Shown here piece by piece: positions 35,394-48,297 of a stretch of 64,000 nt of DNA. Below the pieces are notes generated by a model. The model had not been told where the DNA came from and ran no database searches. It worked only from the letters and a program-made list of their open reading frames with translations. The stretch's first letter is position 1. Each line of letters opens with the position of its first letter. A program made the translations under genes and the position numbers. The stretch is from Allodiplogaster sudhausi (Eukaryota; Nematoda; Chromadorea; Rhabditida; Diplogasteridae): positions 1,152,501 to 1,216,500 of the forward strand of contig CALZFC010000279.1 in the NCBI GenBank assembly GCA_945643635.1, given 5' to 3'.

Positions 35394-36824
35394 CTCTTCC
35401 TACTGTTCCCAACTGGTCGCTACGACCCTCGCCCCCACAGCAAGCAACAATCAATGTCTGCTGTTTTTGCTCACTCAGTTCCGGTTACTAATTAGAAAAA
35501 AAAAATGTAATACAATTTCTATTCTATTTCCATTTTCCCAAACACGCGCATATATTCTGAATCATTTCTAATTTCCATAGCAGCTTTACTTCAAGTATTT
35601 TATAAATTCGACTAAATTCTTACTACCGTTCTGCTTTTCTTGATTTTAGAATTGACGTTTGAGCGCGGATTCTAAATTTAATGGTTGTTCGCCTTTCGCA
35701 CAAAGCATGCCTACCATGTTTTCCATCCGTTTTTGTCTTGCGTTCCATCTCCTCCTCCCGGTTTTTATCTGTGCTTTCCCTCTGGTTTCCGTGTTTAAAT
35801 CTTTAAATTTTGCCTCTCTTTCCTTTGACTCTGCGGATCTCTCGCTTTTCCATTCTCTCCGAGATTCCCTTGGGGGAGATATGAGCTGCTCTGCCGCAGG
35901 CGATCTCTTTAGCTTTCCAGCCCGGGCCCTGAAGTACGACAGCAATGCATAATACTAAGGAGAGAGAGAGAGAAAAAAGAAGAACTTAAATATCCCTCTG
36001 TTCTCTGCCATCTTGGCTTAGTTTTTGAGTGGAGCCCCCTTTCGACTCTGTGAATAGTGAAGTCATCACTCATTTCTTTAAAGTGTGGATAGGAAAACTT
36101 TCTAATCATGGATATGTTGATGTCGAATGGCGGCGGTGGATGAAAGCATAAGGAGAAAAACACGTTAATATGCGCCCGATCAACATATGAAAATTTTATG
36201 CATACTTATATTGATATAGTATGTACATATCAAAGTGGATGACGAAGAGATAGAGAAAGAGCGAAGGGAAGGAAGAGAAAGAAAGAAAGAAGGGATAGAG
36301 AGAGAGAGAGAGTGATAAAACCAGAGAGCTTATCTGCATAAATGCAAGTCAGGCGAGCAACTCTGCTGAGATTGGAAAGGTGCCATGGAATTTCATACTA
36401 ATTGCGAGATTTGTGGATGAAGCAAGACGTATTTCCGTTAATAAGAGTGGGCGATGAAAGTTTGACTACTCAATGGCGGTATAAATAATAGGTTTATTTC
36501 TTAATTTAATGACAGATTTTTAGGGTGCTCGCTTCCGTCTGCAATTTTTTAAGGTTAACACTGCCCCATCTACTCCTATCTCTCTCTCTCTTACTCGTGC
36601 TCTCCCTATCTCTCTCTCTCTATGTACTCTCTATCTTTTCCTCTTGCCTTCCGTTCACTCTATCTTTCACACACCCCTCTGAACTACTTCTGCAAGTTGC
36701 TAGTTGCGCTCTATAGAATCCCAAGCCTTGCTTTCTCAGCTGGCTTCCTAGCCTTTTTGGGTCCTGGATTCTTGGAACCATGACTTTAGAGCCCATTTCC
36801 GGCTCAGTCGAAATTGTGTGAAAG

Positions 36825-36869
36825 GCTCTATCGCTCTCGTTGCGCAGAACGCAACGAGAGCGATAGAGC
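36825..36869. repeat. perfect 20-bp stem hairpin
   Basis: GCTCTATCGCTCTCGTTGCG and its exact complement are separated by CAGAA. It lies next to a GATA-type and GA repeat. Confidence 0.92.
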
Positions 36870-36917
36870 TATGTAGATAGTTAGATAGATAGATAGAGAA
36901 AAATAGAAATGAGAGAA

Positions 36918-36952
<35 letters not shown>

Positions 36953-37220
36953 AAAGCGAGAGAGGGAGAGAGAGAGAAAAGCGAGAGAGGGAGAGAGAGA
37001 GAGAGAGAGAGACGGATCGTGAATAAAATAGACATTTGGGGGTAATCAAATGCTTAGGAATCTCCTTTCAAAGGGAACATCTCAAAGGCAACAAGAACAT
37101 CTAAACCTTTAATGCATTGTTCTGAATAGGCTCAGAATATGATGAAGTGGATCTCAGAACAAAAGAAAGTGAATAAAGATTCTGTCATTTCTAATCCCGA
37201 ACCGCATACTTGGAATGTTG

Positions 37221-39485
37221 TTAAGAGAGCCTCTCCGTAAGCCTCCAGTAGGGCCTGCCCCAGATCCAGATGTTGGATTTCGAGTGTGAAAACATTGTCA
37301 GGCATGGTACCTGGCCCCAGTAGCAAGATTAAATGGTAAAAAATTTTTTGAAAAAAATATATTTGTGTGAAAAGTTAAAAGTATGGATAATATTTGAATT
37401 TATGTATCTCGCTTCAAACTCAATATTTTTCGATTCTATTTTTTTTATTGGCATCCCCGTTGAATTCTAAACAAGCGCTCTCTTGATGTATTTGTTCAAG
37501 TACTTTATTTTCATATCGAAAAATTATTTTAAATATTTCAATTTGACCGTAAAGTACCTTAAACTCATTTAGTTTTGGGTTTTATATCTCAAAATGTAGA
37601 ACATTAAAAACTGTATAACATATCTTCTTTTCGTTTAGCGTAGATGTCCCTAGGTGGGTTAAAAATAGTCTCAAATAGTGGTACCTCGGATACGTCGGAT
37701 TCAAGGAATGCTCGAAGAACAGATTAATTTCTAGTTGTAACATAAAATGAACCACTTCATAAGATTCAGCGCGTGTTGCTTGTCAAAAAAGCTATTCAAC
37801 AAATTTCATTATACTGTCGTTTTCCGTGAAAAAAACCTATTCTTCGATATTTTCACTGTTGACAGAAAATGACCTAAAACTATTCTAATCGCTGTATTTT
37901 AAACATTTTCAGCGAGAACAGAATACGGAAAGTACTTTTCAGTACGCGACAACATTCTCTACAACATACAGCGTTTTCATCGGGATAGGGCGTCCCTACT
38001 CATGACAGTATCGATTTTCCTATGGCGGTCACGCCAGAACTGTCTGATCCGCATTATCAATATTTAGGACATGCCGTGCCAGCCGCAATTTATCTTCCCA
38101 TTGGGTACCGGAAAATTGCCCGGAGGGGCTTTGCAAATTAAATTTTTTTAAGAGGCCAGTTCCGCAGCAGCTATTTCTCGCATATTCAAGCTATCACCAC
38201 ACTACAAAAACTATTAGATAGCTTTCGCGAAGACGAACATCTTTCTCATACATCACTTCTTCATGAATAAATTGTTTGATATACTTTTTTGTTTTCGAAT
38301 ATTTTGGCGTCTTATTCGGCCTTACCATCATTTTACACTTTTTGACGTATATTTTTATTTCGATAGAGCGCAACAATTGCTATCGATTGATAGTTCAACC
38401 TTTATAATTGGTTCAAGCAGTCTCGAGAAATGAATTTTTAAATGTAATTTTGTCGTATTGGTTGTGCATGTCGAATGTCATGGGTCGCAGGCTCGATGCC
38501 GCGCACATGCAAACCCTTTTGCGGGCTTTTACCACTGGAAATATGCAAAATAAACATCGGCTCTGATCTCAGGATGCTTCGTGGAGCAGAATGGTGTATT
38601 AGATGAGTAAGAAACATTATGATTGCACGAAAAGTTTCAAAATGCGGATCAGACAGTTCTGGCGTGACCGCCATAGGAAAATCGATACTGTCATGAGTAG
38701 GGACGCCCTATCCCGATGAAAACGCTGTATGTTGTAGAGAATGTTGTCGCGTACTGAAAAGTACTTTCCGTATTCTGTTCTCGCTGAAAATGTTGAAAAT
38801 ATAGCGATTAGAATAGTTTTAGGTCATTTTCTGTCAACAGCGAAAATATCGAAGAATAGGTTTTTTTTCACGGAAAACGACAGTATTATGAAATTTGTTG
38901 AATAGCTTTTTTGACAAGGAACACGCGCTGAATCTTATGAAGTGGTTCATTTTATGTTACAACTAGAAATTAATCTGTTCTTCGAGCATTCCTTGAATCC
39001 GACGTATCCGAGGTACCACTATTTGAGCCTATTTTTAACCCACCTAGGGACATCTACGCTAAACGAAAAGAAGAAAAGTTATACAGTTTTTAATGCTCTA
39101 CATTTTGAGATATAAAACCCAAAACTAAATGAGTTTAAGGTACTTTACGGTCAAATTGAAATATTTAAAATAATTTTTCGATATGAAAATAAAGTACTTG
39201 AACAAATACATCAAGAGATCGCTTGTTTAGAATTCAACGTGGATGCCAATAAAAAAAAGAAAATTGAAAAATATTGATGATGAAGAAAGTTATGGCGAAT
39301 TATACTTTTTCCTTACTTTTGCATGCCTAGGCAAGAAAAAAATTCTTATAACAAAATTTATCTACAAATGTTCCCTACAGTGCGTATAGGTACCCCTCAT
39401 AAAATTTTGGATAACTGAATCAGAAAATTTTGCGCCGGGCCAGGCCCCCATTGAGGGCTTGATCCTTACAGAGAGGCTCTCTTAA
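37221..39485. mobile_element. fold-back transposable element flanked by TTAA
   Basis: The ends carry TTAAGAGAGCCTCTC (37221-37235) and its inverse (39471-39485); TTAA may be the target duplication. Long inner inverted repeats run at about 37420-38054 and 38643-39276, roughly 630 bases each and mostly identical by eye, around a spacer of about 590 bases. The region between each end and its inner arm is not shared. No transposase frame is visible, so it is non-autonomous. TTAA duplications are typical of piggyBac elements, but the terminal bases are not the usual piggyBac CCC start, so the superfamily is open. Confidence 0.85.
38447..38515 (+). repeat. possible tRNA-derived (SINE-like) remnant in the fold-back spacer
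   Basis: GGTCGCAGGCTCGATGCC resembles a tRNA T-arm with B box. Upstream, GTCGTATTGGTTGTGC resembles a D-arm. The anticodon region does not fold well, so it is not a functional tRNA gene. Confidence 0.35.
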
Positions 39486-40942
39486 ATCAATATCGCGGCT
39501 TTTTTTTGTTCAATTTTTAAGTTTGTGCGTATATGTGTTCAGGTGAAAGAAGAACTTCAGGAAATGTGTAAGACGTTTAAAGCCCACCAAGTATTTTAAA
39601 CCTGTTTACAAATATATTCATTCCCGGAACCTCTTCTTCCGGTTACCGTAAGGATCCCGGGCTAATTCCCACTGTTCTTCCAGCATTTCTGGCTCAGTGT
39701 TTTGGGTCGCTCTCGTCATCATTCTCGTTTTCTTTTTTCTTGCCACCTCTCTCCTTCTGCCTTTCATTCTCTCTCTTTTCCTTCTTTCTCTCTCCCTCTT
39801 TCTCTCTCTCTCTCTCTCTTTTTTATCTTTCTCTCCTTCGCACAATCAACTCCATTGCTCTTGATTATTCTCTTTCTTCCGTCCTTCCGTAAACGCAAAG
39901 TCCAAGCTGCGCATCGTCGTCGCTAGTCAAATATTGATAAGGAAAGAAAGGGGGCCCGTGGGACAGCTTGATAGAAGGTGAGGAGAGATAACAGAGCAGA
40001 GATGGAAAAGGCATGGATGTGGAGAGAGAGAATGAGGAAGAGAGACAGAGAAAGACACAGAACGAGAGATGAATAAGAGAGAGAGGAGAGAGAAAAGAAG
40101 TGATAGAGATAGGCAGCGAGAGGGAGAGAGAGAAAGTGAGAAAGAGAGAGAGAGAAAGAAAGAGAGAGTGACAGAGAGATAAATGGGGAAGGACACCAGA
40201 CAAGCAGTAGGAGCAACTGCAGACCACGAAAAGCACGCACTCTTTTCATCTCTGGTTACCTGTTCCTCTCTTTCTTTACTCTCTCACCTTCCCCCCTTGA
40301 TTTATTTTAAGAACAGTCATGCACATCACCACATAAATATCTTCATTAGCTTCGCATATAAATTCTATCGTCTCATATGTGTAAATCGTGCATCCGATTG
40401 GTGTGTATATCCCAATTACATCAGTACTCTCTTCGATTATCGCAACTATGTACTTCAATCAAATCTTTTTTGCTAAATTCTCCTCTCTACAGTTTCTCAT
40501 CGGAAATATTTCATTTTTGCATGTCGCCTACACTCTTCAGACAAATTGCTCTTGTGTTCAGTCAAGAAATGAATGAAAAAGAACCACTCTGGCATCACCA
40601 TAAAATAGCAGAATGTGTTGTGGAGCTGCATGCTTATGCTGCACTTTGCATTCATTCTCCCAGTGATTTATTGCATTTGCTGCGTCAATTCGAGGCGATA
40701 AAGGGCCATTTCCGCTCTCTGGAGTAGCACCAGCCAGTGGAACACTCATACATAATCTTGCTCTATTCTCCCTCTCCCTCTCTCCCTCCCAATCTCGTTC
40801 TCTCTTTCTCTTCTTTCTCGCTCTCGCTCTCGCTCTCTCCCACTCTCTCTCTCTCACTCTCTCTCTCTCTCTCTCTCTCTCTGCCTCGCTCTCTCTCTCT
40901 CGTTCTCTCTTTCTCTCTCTTTCTCTTCTTTCTCGCTCTCTC

Positions 40943-40973
<31 letters not shown>

Positions 40974-43667
40974 TCAGTCTATTCAACAATCGCATCAAAA
41001 AGCGTAAAAGCGTAGCCAGACCTGCAGGCATTTTATTCCAGTGCATCTTAATATTCGCCGTTTTCACACCCATGCATCACTTTGTACTTATTTGAAAGAA
41101 ACACCAGTAATCATCTGCATTCTTTTTCATCTCTCCTATCCTCGCTCTCTCGCTCTCTCACTCTCTTTTCTCTCTTTCTCGACTTCTCTCTTCTTCATCC
41201 ATCTTTTTTCTTTTCCCACACCGCTAGCAAATTCACGGTCGTAACGTCCTTTCTCTCTCCTGAATTCCTCCCTTTATAGAGAAAAGAACATATTCATCCA
41301 AGTGCATATGAAAGTCTCTCCGTCTTCACACTTTCCTTGCGAATCTCCATAAAGAGTTGCGCTTCTTCTCTTCTTCCCTATGTTTTTATGGAAGCCTGCT
41401 GCTGATCTATGACAGATTACTTATTTATTTCACGATTCACGATTATGCATACATATCTCCACCCAAAGGCTTTTTACCTCAAAAACATCACATGGAAATC
41501 AGCTAAAGTGCATCTACTTCCGGGATGCTTCTCCTACAGATTGATACACTTCTCTAAGATTCCCTTCAGGGTAGACTAAGCTAGTCTTTATAAAGACGGC
41601 AGTTCACCGAAAAGAGCGCGAGTTTAAATTGGCATTTCCCGATTGGAGAGTAACGGTAGACTTTTGATTTGAGTGCATTGCCTCTGGCTTCGAACGAGCT
41701 TCCCCCCCCCCTCGAGCAGCCAGAACATTTACGTAATCGATTTTACTTCCCCCTCTCTGGTAGCTTATCTTTTTCTTACTTATCCCATATGCAAATGTTA
41801 AACAGCGCCTACGCTGGTCGGTCGCTGATTTTCAACCTCTTTCTTCCCGTGTTGTCGTCACGAAAGATGGAACACGGAAAGAAGTGGCCTGTCCTTTGCA
41901 AGCCCGCCGCCCTCCTCCAGCCGAAGCTCCTTCCTAAGCCTCTTTTCTGTAAGTCTTTGGCTAGCGATATCCATCATATCCGAGAGCCGACAAATTTCAT
42001 TACATTTTCCAAGCGCGTATTTCGTCGTATCCGGTTCTCTCCGCATTCTTGGTCGAATTGAGTTGGTTCTTCATCTTATTCGGCCGTTCCGTTCATGGCC
42101 TTTTGGCACTTTGCCAGAGAGAGTGCCTGATACGTCAAGAGCTTTCCGTTGGAAGGCAGCGCTCAATTCGTGTGTTTTGGTCTGTGTTCAATTGTGCTGT
42201 GGTGGCGATCCTGATGTCCCCCTTGCAAGAATTGCTATTTTAACGTATCCTTCTTTACTTCCACTTCCTCTTTTCTCTCAGTCTCTCGTTCACTAATTCG
42301 TTCTCCTCCCCTTTCCTCTCTTCATCTCTCTCACTCCTTCACTAGCTCTCCCTGTATTTTATGTGCCATCCTAAGTATTTTATCATTCGTGTCTCCTTGT
42401 CGTCCTCTTTCATAGAATAGAAGACATATACTTCTTCTGTTCTTGGCCTACAATTAGCGTGTACCATCTCTGAAGGTGAACTCTCTTTTCAGTTTCATTC
42501 CTTCTCTCTTTCTCTCTCTCTCCCTTGTACCCCTTTGTTTTGGCATAGCTCAGTGGTGGATGAGTATGAGGAGCAGGAGACGTTGCTCCACTGCTCGCAG
42601 CTGACGTCCGTTCTCCCGTTCTTCATTCAGCCAGAGGGAGGGAGCCAAAACTGCTGTTTGTTTTGGCCTCTCCCAGCTCTGACCATCTCTAATCATTTGT
42701 CTCTCTCTCTCGCTCGCTCTGTCTCTCTCTCTCTCTCTCTCGCTTCTTTTCTCCGTCTCTCCCTCTATGTCTGTCTCTCTCTCACAACTGCCGCGCAATT
42801 CATAGCAGCGCTCTGCCAGCTTACACAGGACAACATCCCACCACGCACCACCATGACAATATGTGCATACTTTCTTGCCTGAATAGAATGCCAAAAAGAG
42901 CGGTGAAATGTACCAGCCACGACCTGTCCCTTCCCAGGACTGCGGACGTATTTTACCTCCCTTGCACCTCTGTTAAGGCAACGTTCTAGAGTGCCCCTTT
43001 GCCGTCCTGATTATCCATGAGAGTATGAACAAAGTTTTTCCACAAAGAATTCAAATGTCCATTTCAATCACTTTAGAATAGTGTTTACCTTATTCACATT
43101 GTTATTTTTAGTTTCAGTGTTGGTGTGTATGTTTTTCCTCTGCATGACGCGTGCAGATGGGAACTTCAAATGTATTTTTCTTTCTCTTCTTCATATTGCA
43201 AGGTGGCGGGCGTTCTCTCGCTCATCGCTGAGCAAACATGCTGTTGCTTCTGTTGTGTGACGCGGATATTAGAGAGCGAGAGATAAGAAGAAGAGTCGTG
43301 TAGACAGACAGAGAGAGAGAGAGAGACATTAGAGAGAGAGAGTGCACGTGAAAATGAGTAGGAGAGTTTTGAGTTCATTTCGCTAACATCATGTGAAGCC
43401 TTCCTAGAGCGGACCGCTTCTACAGCCGACTCTACTCCCTTTTTTTGCTCTCCCGCTAACATCATTAGACTTTGCATGGACCATGCAGGTTCCATTCTTT
43501 CATTAATGATTCTTCTCTGTCCGGCTCTCTCACTTTCTCCTCTCTCGCTCCGTCTCTCTCCGTCTCTCCTTCTATCTCTCACTCCGTCTGTTTCCCTCCC
43601 ACCTTCTCTCTCGCTCCGTCTCTCACCGTCTCTACTTCTATCTCACCCTCCGTCTCTTTCTCCCCTC

Positions 43668-43698
<31 letters not shown>

Positions 43699-45805
43699 GG
43701 TTTCTCCCCTTCTTTCGCTATACCTCTCTCCTCCCCCTCTCTCTGCCTCTCTCTCTCTGTCTCTCTCTGTCACTCTCTCTCTCTCTCTCTCTCCTTCTCC
43801 TTCTCAACATGTACTCTTTGGCCGCACCCGTTTATGGCTTCTCATCTCATACACGCCTTCAGTGTACACAGACTGGAGTGATTTATGATGTATCCAGGGC
43901 ACTATCCTCATTAGTCCAGGCGAGGTGGTAAATAACTCTTTTTATCTGTCTCTAGCTTACTTATCCATGATGTAAATATACATGTGTAGATATGTACCAT
44001 GAAGTGTAAGTACAGCGATTCATGCATATGTAAATATGTCGAGAGACTCGTCCAGTGTGAGTGACATTAATATAGAGCAGTTCGCTATCTTCATACAAGC
44101 CAATTTTTAAAACTCTACAATATCCTTGTCTTTGTTTCATTTAAATGCTTAATTATTGTTCGCGATCCTCATTTTGCCGCTCGTTGTTGTCATCGTCGAT
44201 TCATACAAAGGAGAAGTGCGTTGGCGTGTTCACTTCACACGCCCTGCCTGAATACTTGCTTATTCCCGTCCCCTGTGCTCGCCAATTCCTTTTCATGGAA
44301 TTCAAAGCCATTGAAATTCGAATTAAGAATGACAAGGAAGACAAAAGTAGAAGTGGACATCAACTGGGTTCCACTCGGTTCTGTTACTCTTACTCACTCG
44401 TTACTTTCTAGGCAGGATGGAAACTGCAATGCCGAATCCTTGATTTTCTACAAGGCTAAAAGAATATTGCGCGGTTCCATTACAAAAAACGATTAGCTGC
44501 TGTGCAGATTTGCAGAGATGCTCTTTATCCCTCTAAGTCGGAACTCACCTGTGACGGAAGCAGAAACCCCCGTGAGACCTTTCTGATACCCTTGTATCAC
44601 GGAGGGGTTAACGATCCCTCTTCGGGGCTCTCGTTATCATATGAAGTATTTACAGCTCACTGGCTTCGGTGCAACTTTTCCAACGTGATGCTCTCCGAAT
44701 CCGAAAGAAAGAAGAGAAAGACTAAAATGGGAAGGCAGGGCGAGGAGAAGGAAAAGAGTAATAAAGAAGAGTGGGAGAGAGAGAGAGTGAAAATTAGAAA
44801 TATAGGAAATGGAGATGGAGAAAGGCAGGCAGCGAGAAAGAGACAGCGAGAGAAATGGGGAGAGGGATTGCGAGTGACCGAGAGAGATAAAAAGAAAGAG
44901 AGAGGAGAGAAAGAGAGGGAGAGAACTGCAGCGTCAGTCTGGTAGCATGTGCGTGTAGTTCTGGCACATGTTTCTATCCGTTCCCTCCTTGCCGCGTGTT
45001 CCATTCCAGGCTTCCCGCTCTTTCCGCTTTGCGTCTCTGGGTCTCGTGTCTTTTCATCTGTCTCTTGCCGTGTACTCTCTTTGCCCTTAATTTTCAAATA
45101 AGTTCAATCTCTCTCCTTTTGTCGACATCTCTCTCTCCATTTCGCCCCCTCTATTGTCATCTCTCTCTCTCTCTCTCACTCTCTCTCTCTCTCTCACTCT
45201 CGCCTTTGTTCCCTTTGGTGTGCCATAGAGCCTTGCAAGTTCTCTCTGCTTCGCTAACCCTGCCTCTGACACGACATGACCCCTTGGTCCGGCAGTCCGA
45301 CTTCAGACTTGTTTATATGTCTCCTCTCGGTTTGTATTCTCTGGTCACAGCCGCAGACAACACTTTCTTGGCTTCCCTCCAAAAAGAGTTCGGTCTCGGT
45401 TCTGCCTTCTGACATGTTTAATTTCTCTCGAATGAATGCCCTCTATGTGTGGCAGAAGGTTGCAGATCTAAAGGGGAGTGGCACTTTTAATACCCATTGT
45501 TTGTTTTGAACTGTGCTATCTTCATCTTGCTCATTTATCCCACTGACGTTTTAGACTTGTTTATAATATCTCTAAGAAAAGAGGTGAATGGTCGACCACT
45601 TAAATAACGTTATTCATATTATATGTAGTACGCTTTGCAACCAAGTGCGATGTCCACCCTGATTGTGAGAACGCCTCCCATTTCGGTCTCGCCTTATGTC
45701 ATATCGGAATCTCTCTTTATTTTTTTACTTGTTTATACATTGTGTATATATATATATATATATCCCTTTCAAAGAATGGGGTGAATTTGCAGAGGGGAGG
45801 GAGAA

Positions 45806-45859
<54 letters not shown>

Positions 45860-46828
45860 ACAGAAAGAGAGAGGAGAGATGAAGAAAGATAAGCGGAGAT
45901 GAAAAGCAAAAAATACCAACGCACTTGAACCTTCCACCGGCTGGCGGTATTCAACATTTAGAGTACAGCAAAAAATCCCTTGCTAATTACAAGTGACGTA
46001 ATGCTTCTCCAGTAACAGAACCAACAGCTATCGTCTGTATCTACAAAATATTAATTCCTTTCCTAATTTTCTCTTTGAAACACTATACTAAACGACGGTC
46101 AGATTTGTATTTCAAATTCCACTTGGTTCCGCACGACTTCTGTTATTGTTTTTTGGAGAGCTTTCTTGTTTTTTTTTCTTAACCTTTTCTGATTATCTTG
46201 TTTTGTTCCTTTTAACGATGTACGCTGGCCGTATTTTGTAGAAGAATTAAGGATTAGCAGGCTTATTGGCGCAGCGAAAATGTTTTGACAAACAGCAGCG
46301 CATCGTCGGTCATCGCCTTTATCAGAAGTAATGTTTTACTCCATATCCTGACAGGGAAAAGTACTGAGAAAAGAAAAGAAAAGAAAAGTTTTTGAAAATG
46401 ATATATCAGCTATTTTTATCTTATGAAACTTGAGCTTCTCTTAGCATTAGTTTGCACGTTGTGCTTGTCCCACTCTTAAAACTTCATATTGACGTTGTTC
46501 CTTATGATGCTCGCTTCTGAGATATTGTAGTCAGATCTTAATTGCTGATCCACTTTGATGGCAGGTGCTGCTACCTTCTTCCTGGACATAGACGATGATA
46601 AAGTGGTTTTTGTGTTAAGGCAGAAAAAAAAGTGGGCGTGGCGGAGCCTTTATGTCTATTTCGTCGTGATCATTCTATTTCCGCTTTTCAGCACTTCGTC
46701 TTTGCGTGCTTTTGCGTTGTGTTCCGCTTGCGAAGTATATTTGCCCCTAACTTGTGCCATTTCCGGTGTGCTCAGCCGCGAAATGGCGTCCGTGGCCGTG
46801 CCGCGACTGCGTGATCCATCGCAATGAG
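39486..46828. other. 7.3-kb spacer, microsatellites, no gene recognised
   Basis: CT/GA blocks lie at 39770-39830, 40020-40180, 40765-40980, 42690-42785, 43305-43340, 43525-43800, 44740-44935, 45110-45205 and 45800-45870, with a TA tract at 45743-45765. Open frames such as 41669-42061 lack domain similarity or codon structure that I can defend. The promoter of the next gene should be in the right part. Confidence 0.55.
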
Positions 46829-47271
46829 ATGGTCAGGGGCGCGGCCGCAGATGCCTCCTCAACGCCGGTGGCGTCGGCCGTGCTCTTCTCCCTCCTCCTG
46901 CTCATTCCTACCGTAGTCTCCGCCGTCGACACAGTCGTGCTCGATGCGACGGGCGACTTTGGCGGGTGGGGGCGGCCAGAGGACGACGTGGACGCGGCCT
47001 CCTCATTCGACGAAGACTGGCTGCGTCCGCTTGGCGTCGGCTCAGGAGTCCCTTTGAAACTGCCGCCGCCGTTAAGCTTGCCGCCAAACCATCGACGCCC
47101 TCGCGCTCTTGACGACGACGATCATGAAGGTTTTTCTTTCATTTTCACTTTTTTGTTTGCTACAGATATATGAATTCCTTTTATTTTTGTTTTATATCAG
47201 TTTTATTAGTTGGTAATTCTCCCTTTCCTCCTCTCTCTCTTTCTCCCTCGCTCTCTCCCTCTCATCTCTCT

Positions 47272-47313
<42 letters not shown>

Positions 47314-47440
47314 ATCTCCATCTCTCTCTCTCTCTCTCTCTCTCCCTATCTCCATCTCTCTCTCCTCTCTCTCTCCTTCTCTCTCTCTCTCTCTCTCTCT
47401 ATCTCCCTATCTCCATCTCTCTCTCCTCTCTCTCTCTCCT

Positions 47441-47472
<32 letters not shown>

Positions 47473-47522
47473 CCTATCTCCATCTCTCTCTCCTCTCTCT
47501 CTCTCTCCTTCTCTCTCTCTCT

Positions 47523-47566
<44 letters not shown>

Positions 47567-48258
47567 GTCTCTCCAGTTCCGTCTCCGAGTGGCCGTCGCT
47601 TCGAAGTGTCCCGTCACCGTCCGATCCACGTGATGTTCCCTCTCCCTCGAACGGATGACCACATGCAGGGCCGCAATCCATTCCATCTTTCCATCCCGCG
47701 TGTTCAGCCTGTCGTTGATGTGGCGGTTGAAGCGGTTTATGAGAAAGGTTTACCACGCCCACTGGTTCACTCTTCTTTTAATTCTGTACAATATCCTCAC
47801 AATGATTTTAACCATTGAATTTATCTCTACTACATAGCTTAAGAGCCGACTTCCTAGACAAATTTTTGTCATCCTTTATGGCTAAAAACCCGATAGTTCG
47901 AGTTCGAGAATAAGCGACATAAAATTGAAAATCTTAACTATTTTTAACGTTAATTAAGTATTTTCGCCGTCCCCTCACTCATCCTTCCTCGGGGTTTTGG
48001 GCACTCCATTTTAAGCTATGCTACAGTAACATCTAATCGATGCAGGTAGAAACACGTTACTACAGTGATCAAAATAAAAAATGTGTCTAAGAAAAGGGTA
48101 TATGATTAGGATAGCGTGTGGTTACTTTCCTCGTCAATTAAGAGCTGCTGCCGCGAGGCTCGCTGGACATTAGCTTCGCAGACTCGCAGCTCTCTGACGC
48201 GCACGGACCAAACGCGGCCATTGCGGCGCTTGTCAATAACAGGTTGGAAATTTGATTT

Positions 48259-48297
<39 letters not shown>

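Larger units (their letters stand above)
33230..37220. other. spacer with microsatellites, no gene recognised
   Basis: CT/GA blocks at 34364-34480, 34740-34970, 35130-35215, 35310-35400, 36575-36640 and 36905-37015, a 36-bp tandem duplication at 34147-34218 and a perfect hairpin at 36825-36869. An open frame of 156 codons at 33212-33682 has no recognised domain. Confidence 0.55.

Noticed and set aside
36825..36869. Perfect hairpin as a microRNA precursor
   Set aside because: The stem is only 20 bp with a 5-base loop and no mismatches, shorter than nematode pre-miRNAs. It is kept only as a structural repeat.
38438..38674. Minus-strand open frame containing RGIEPATHD
   Set aside because: This peptide is the kind produced by reading through a tRNA-like B box in repeats, not a protein.
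41669..42061. 130-codon plus-strand open frame
   Set aside because: No domain, no splice context and a C-run inside. It is better treated as chance.
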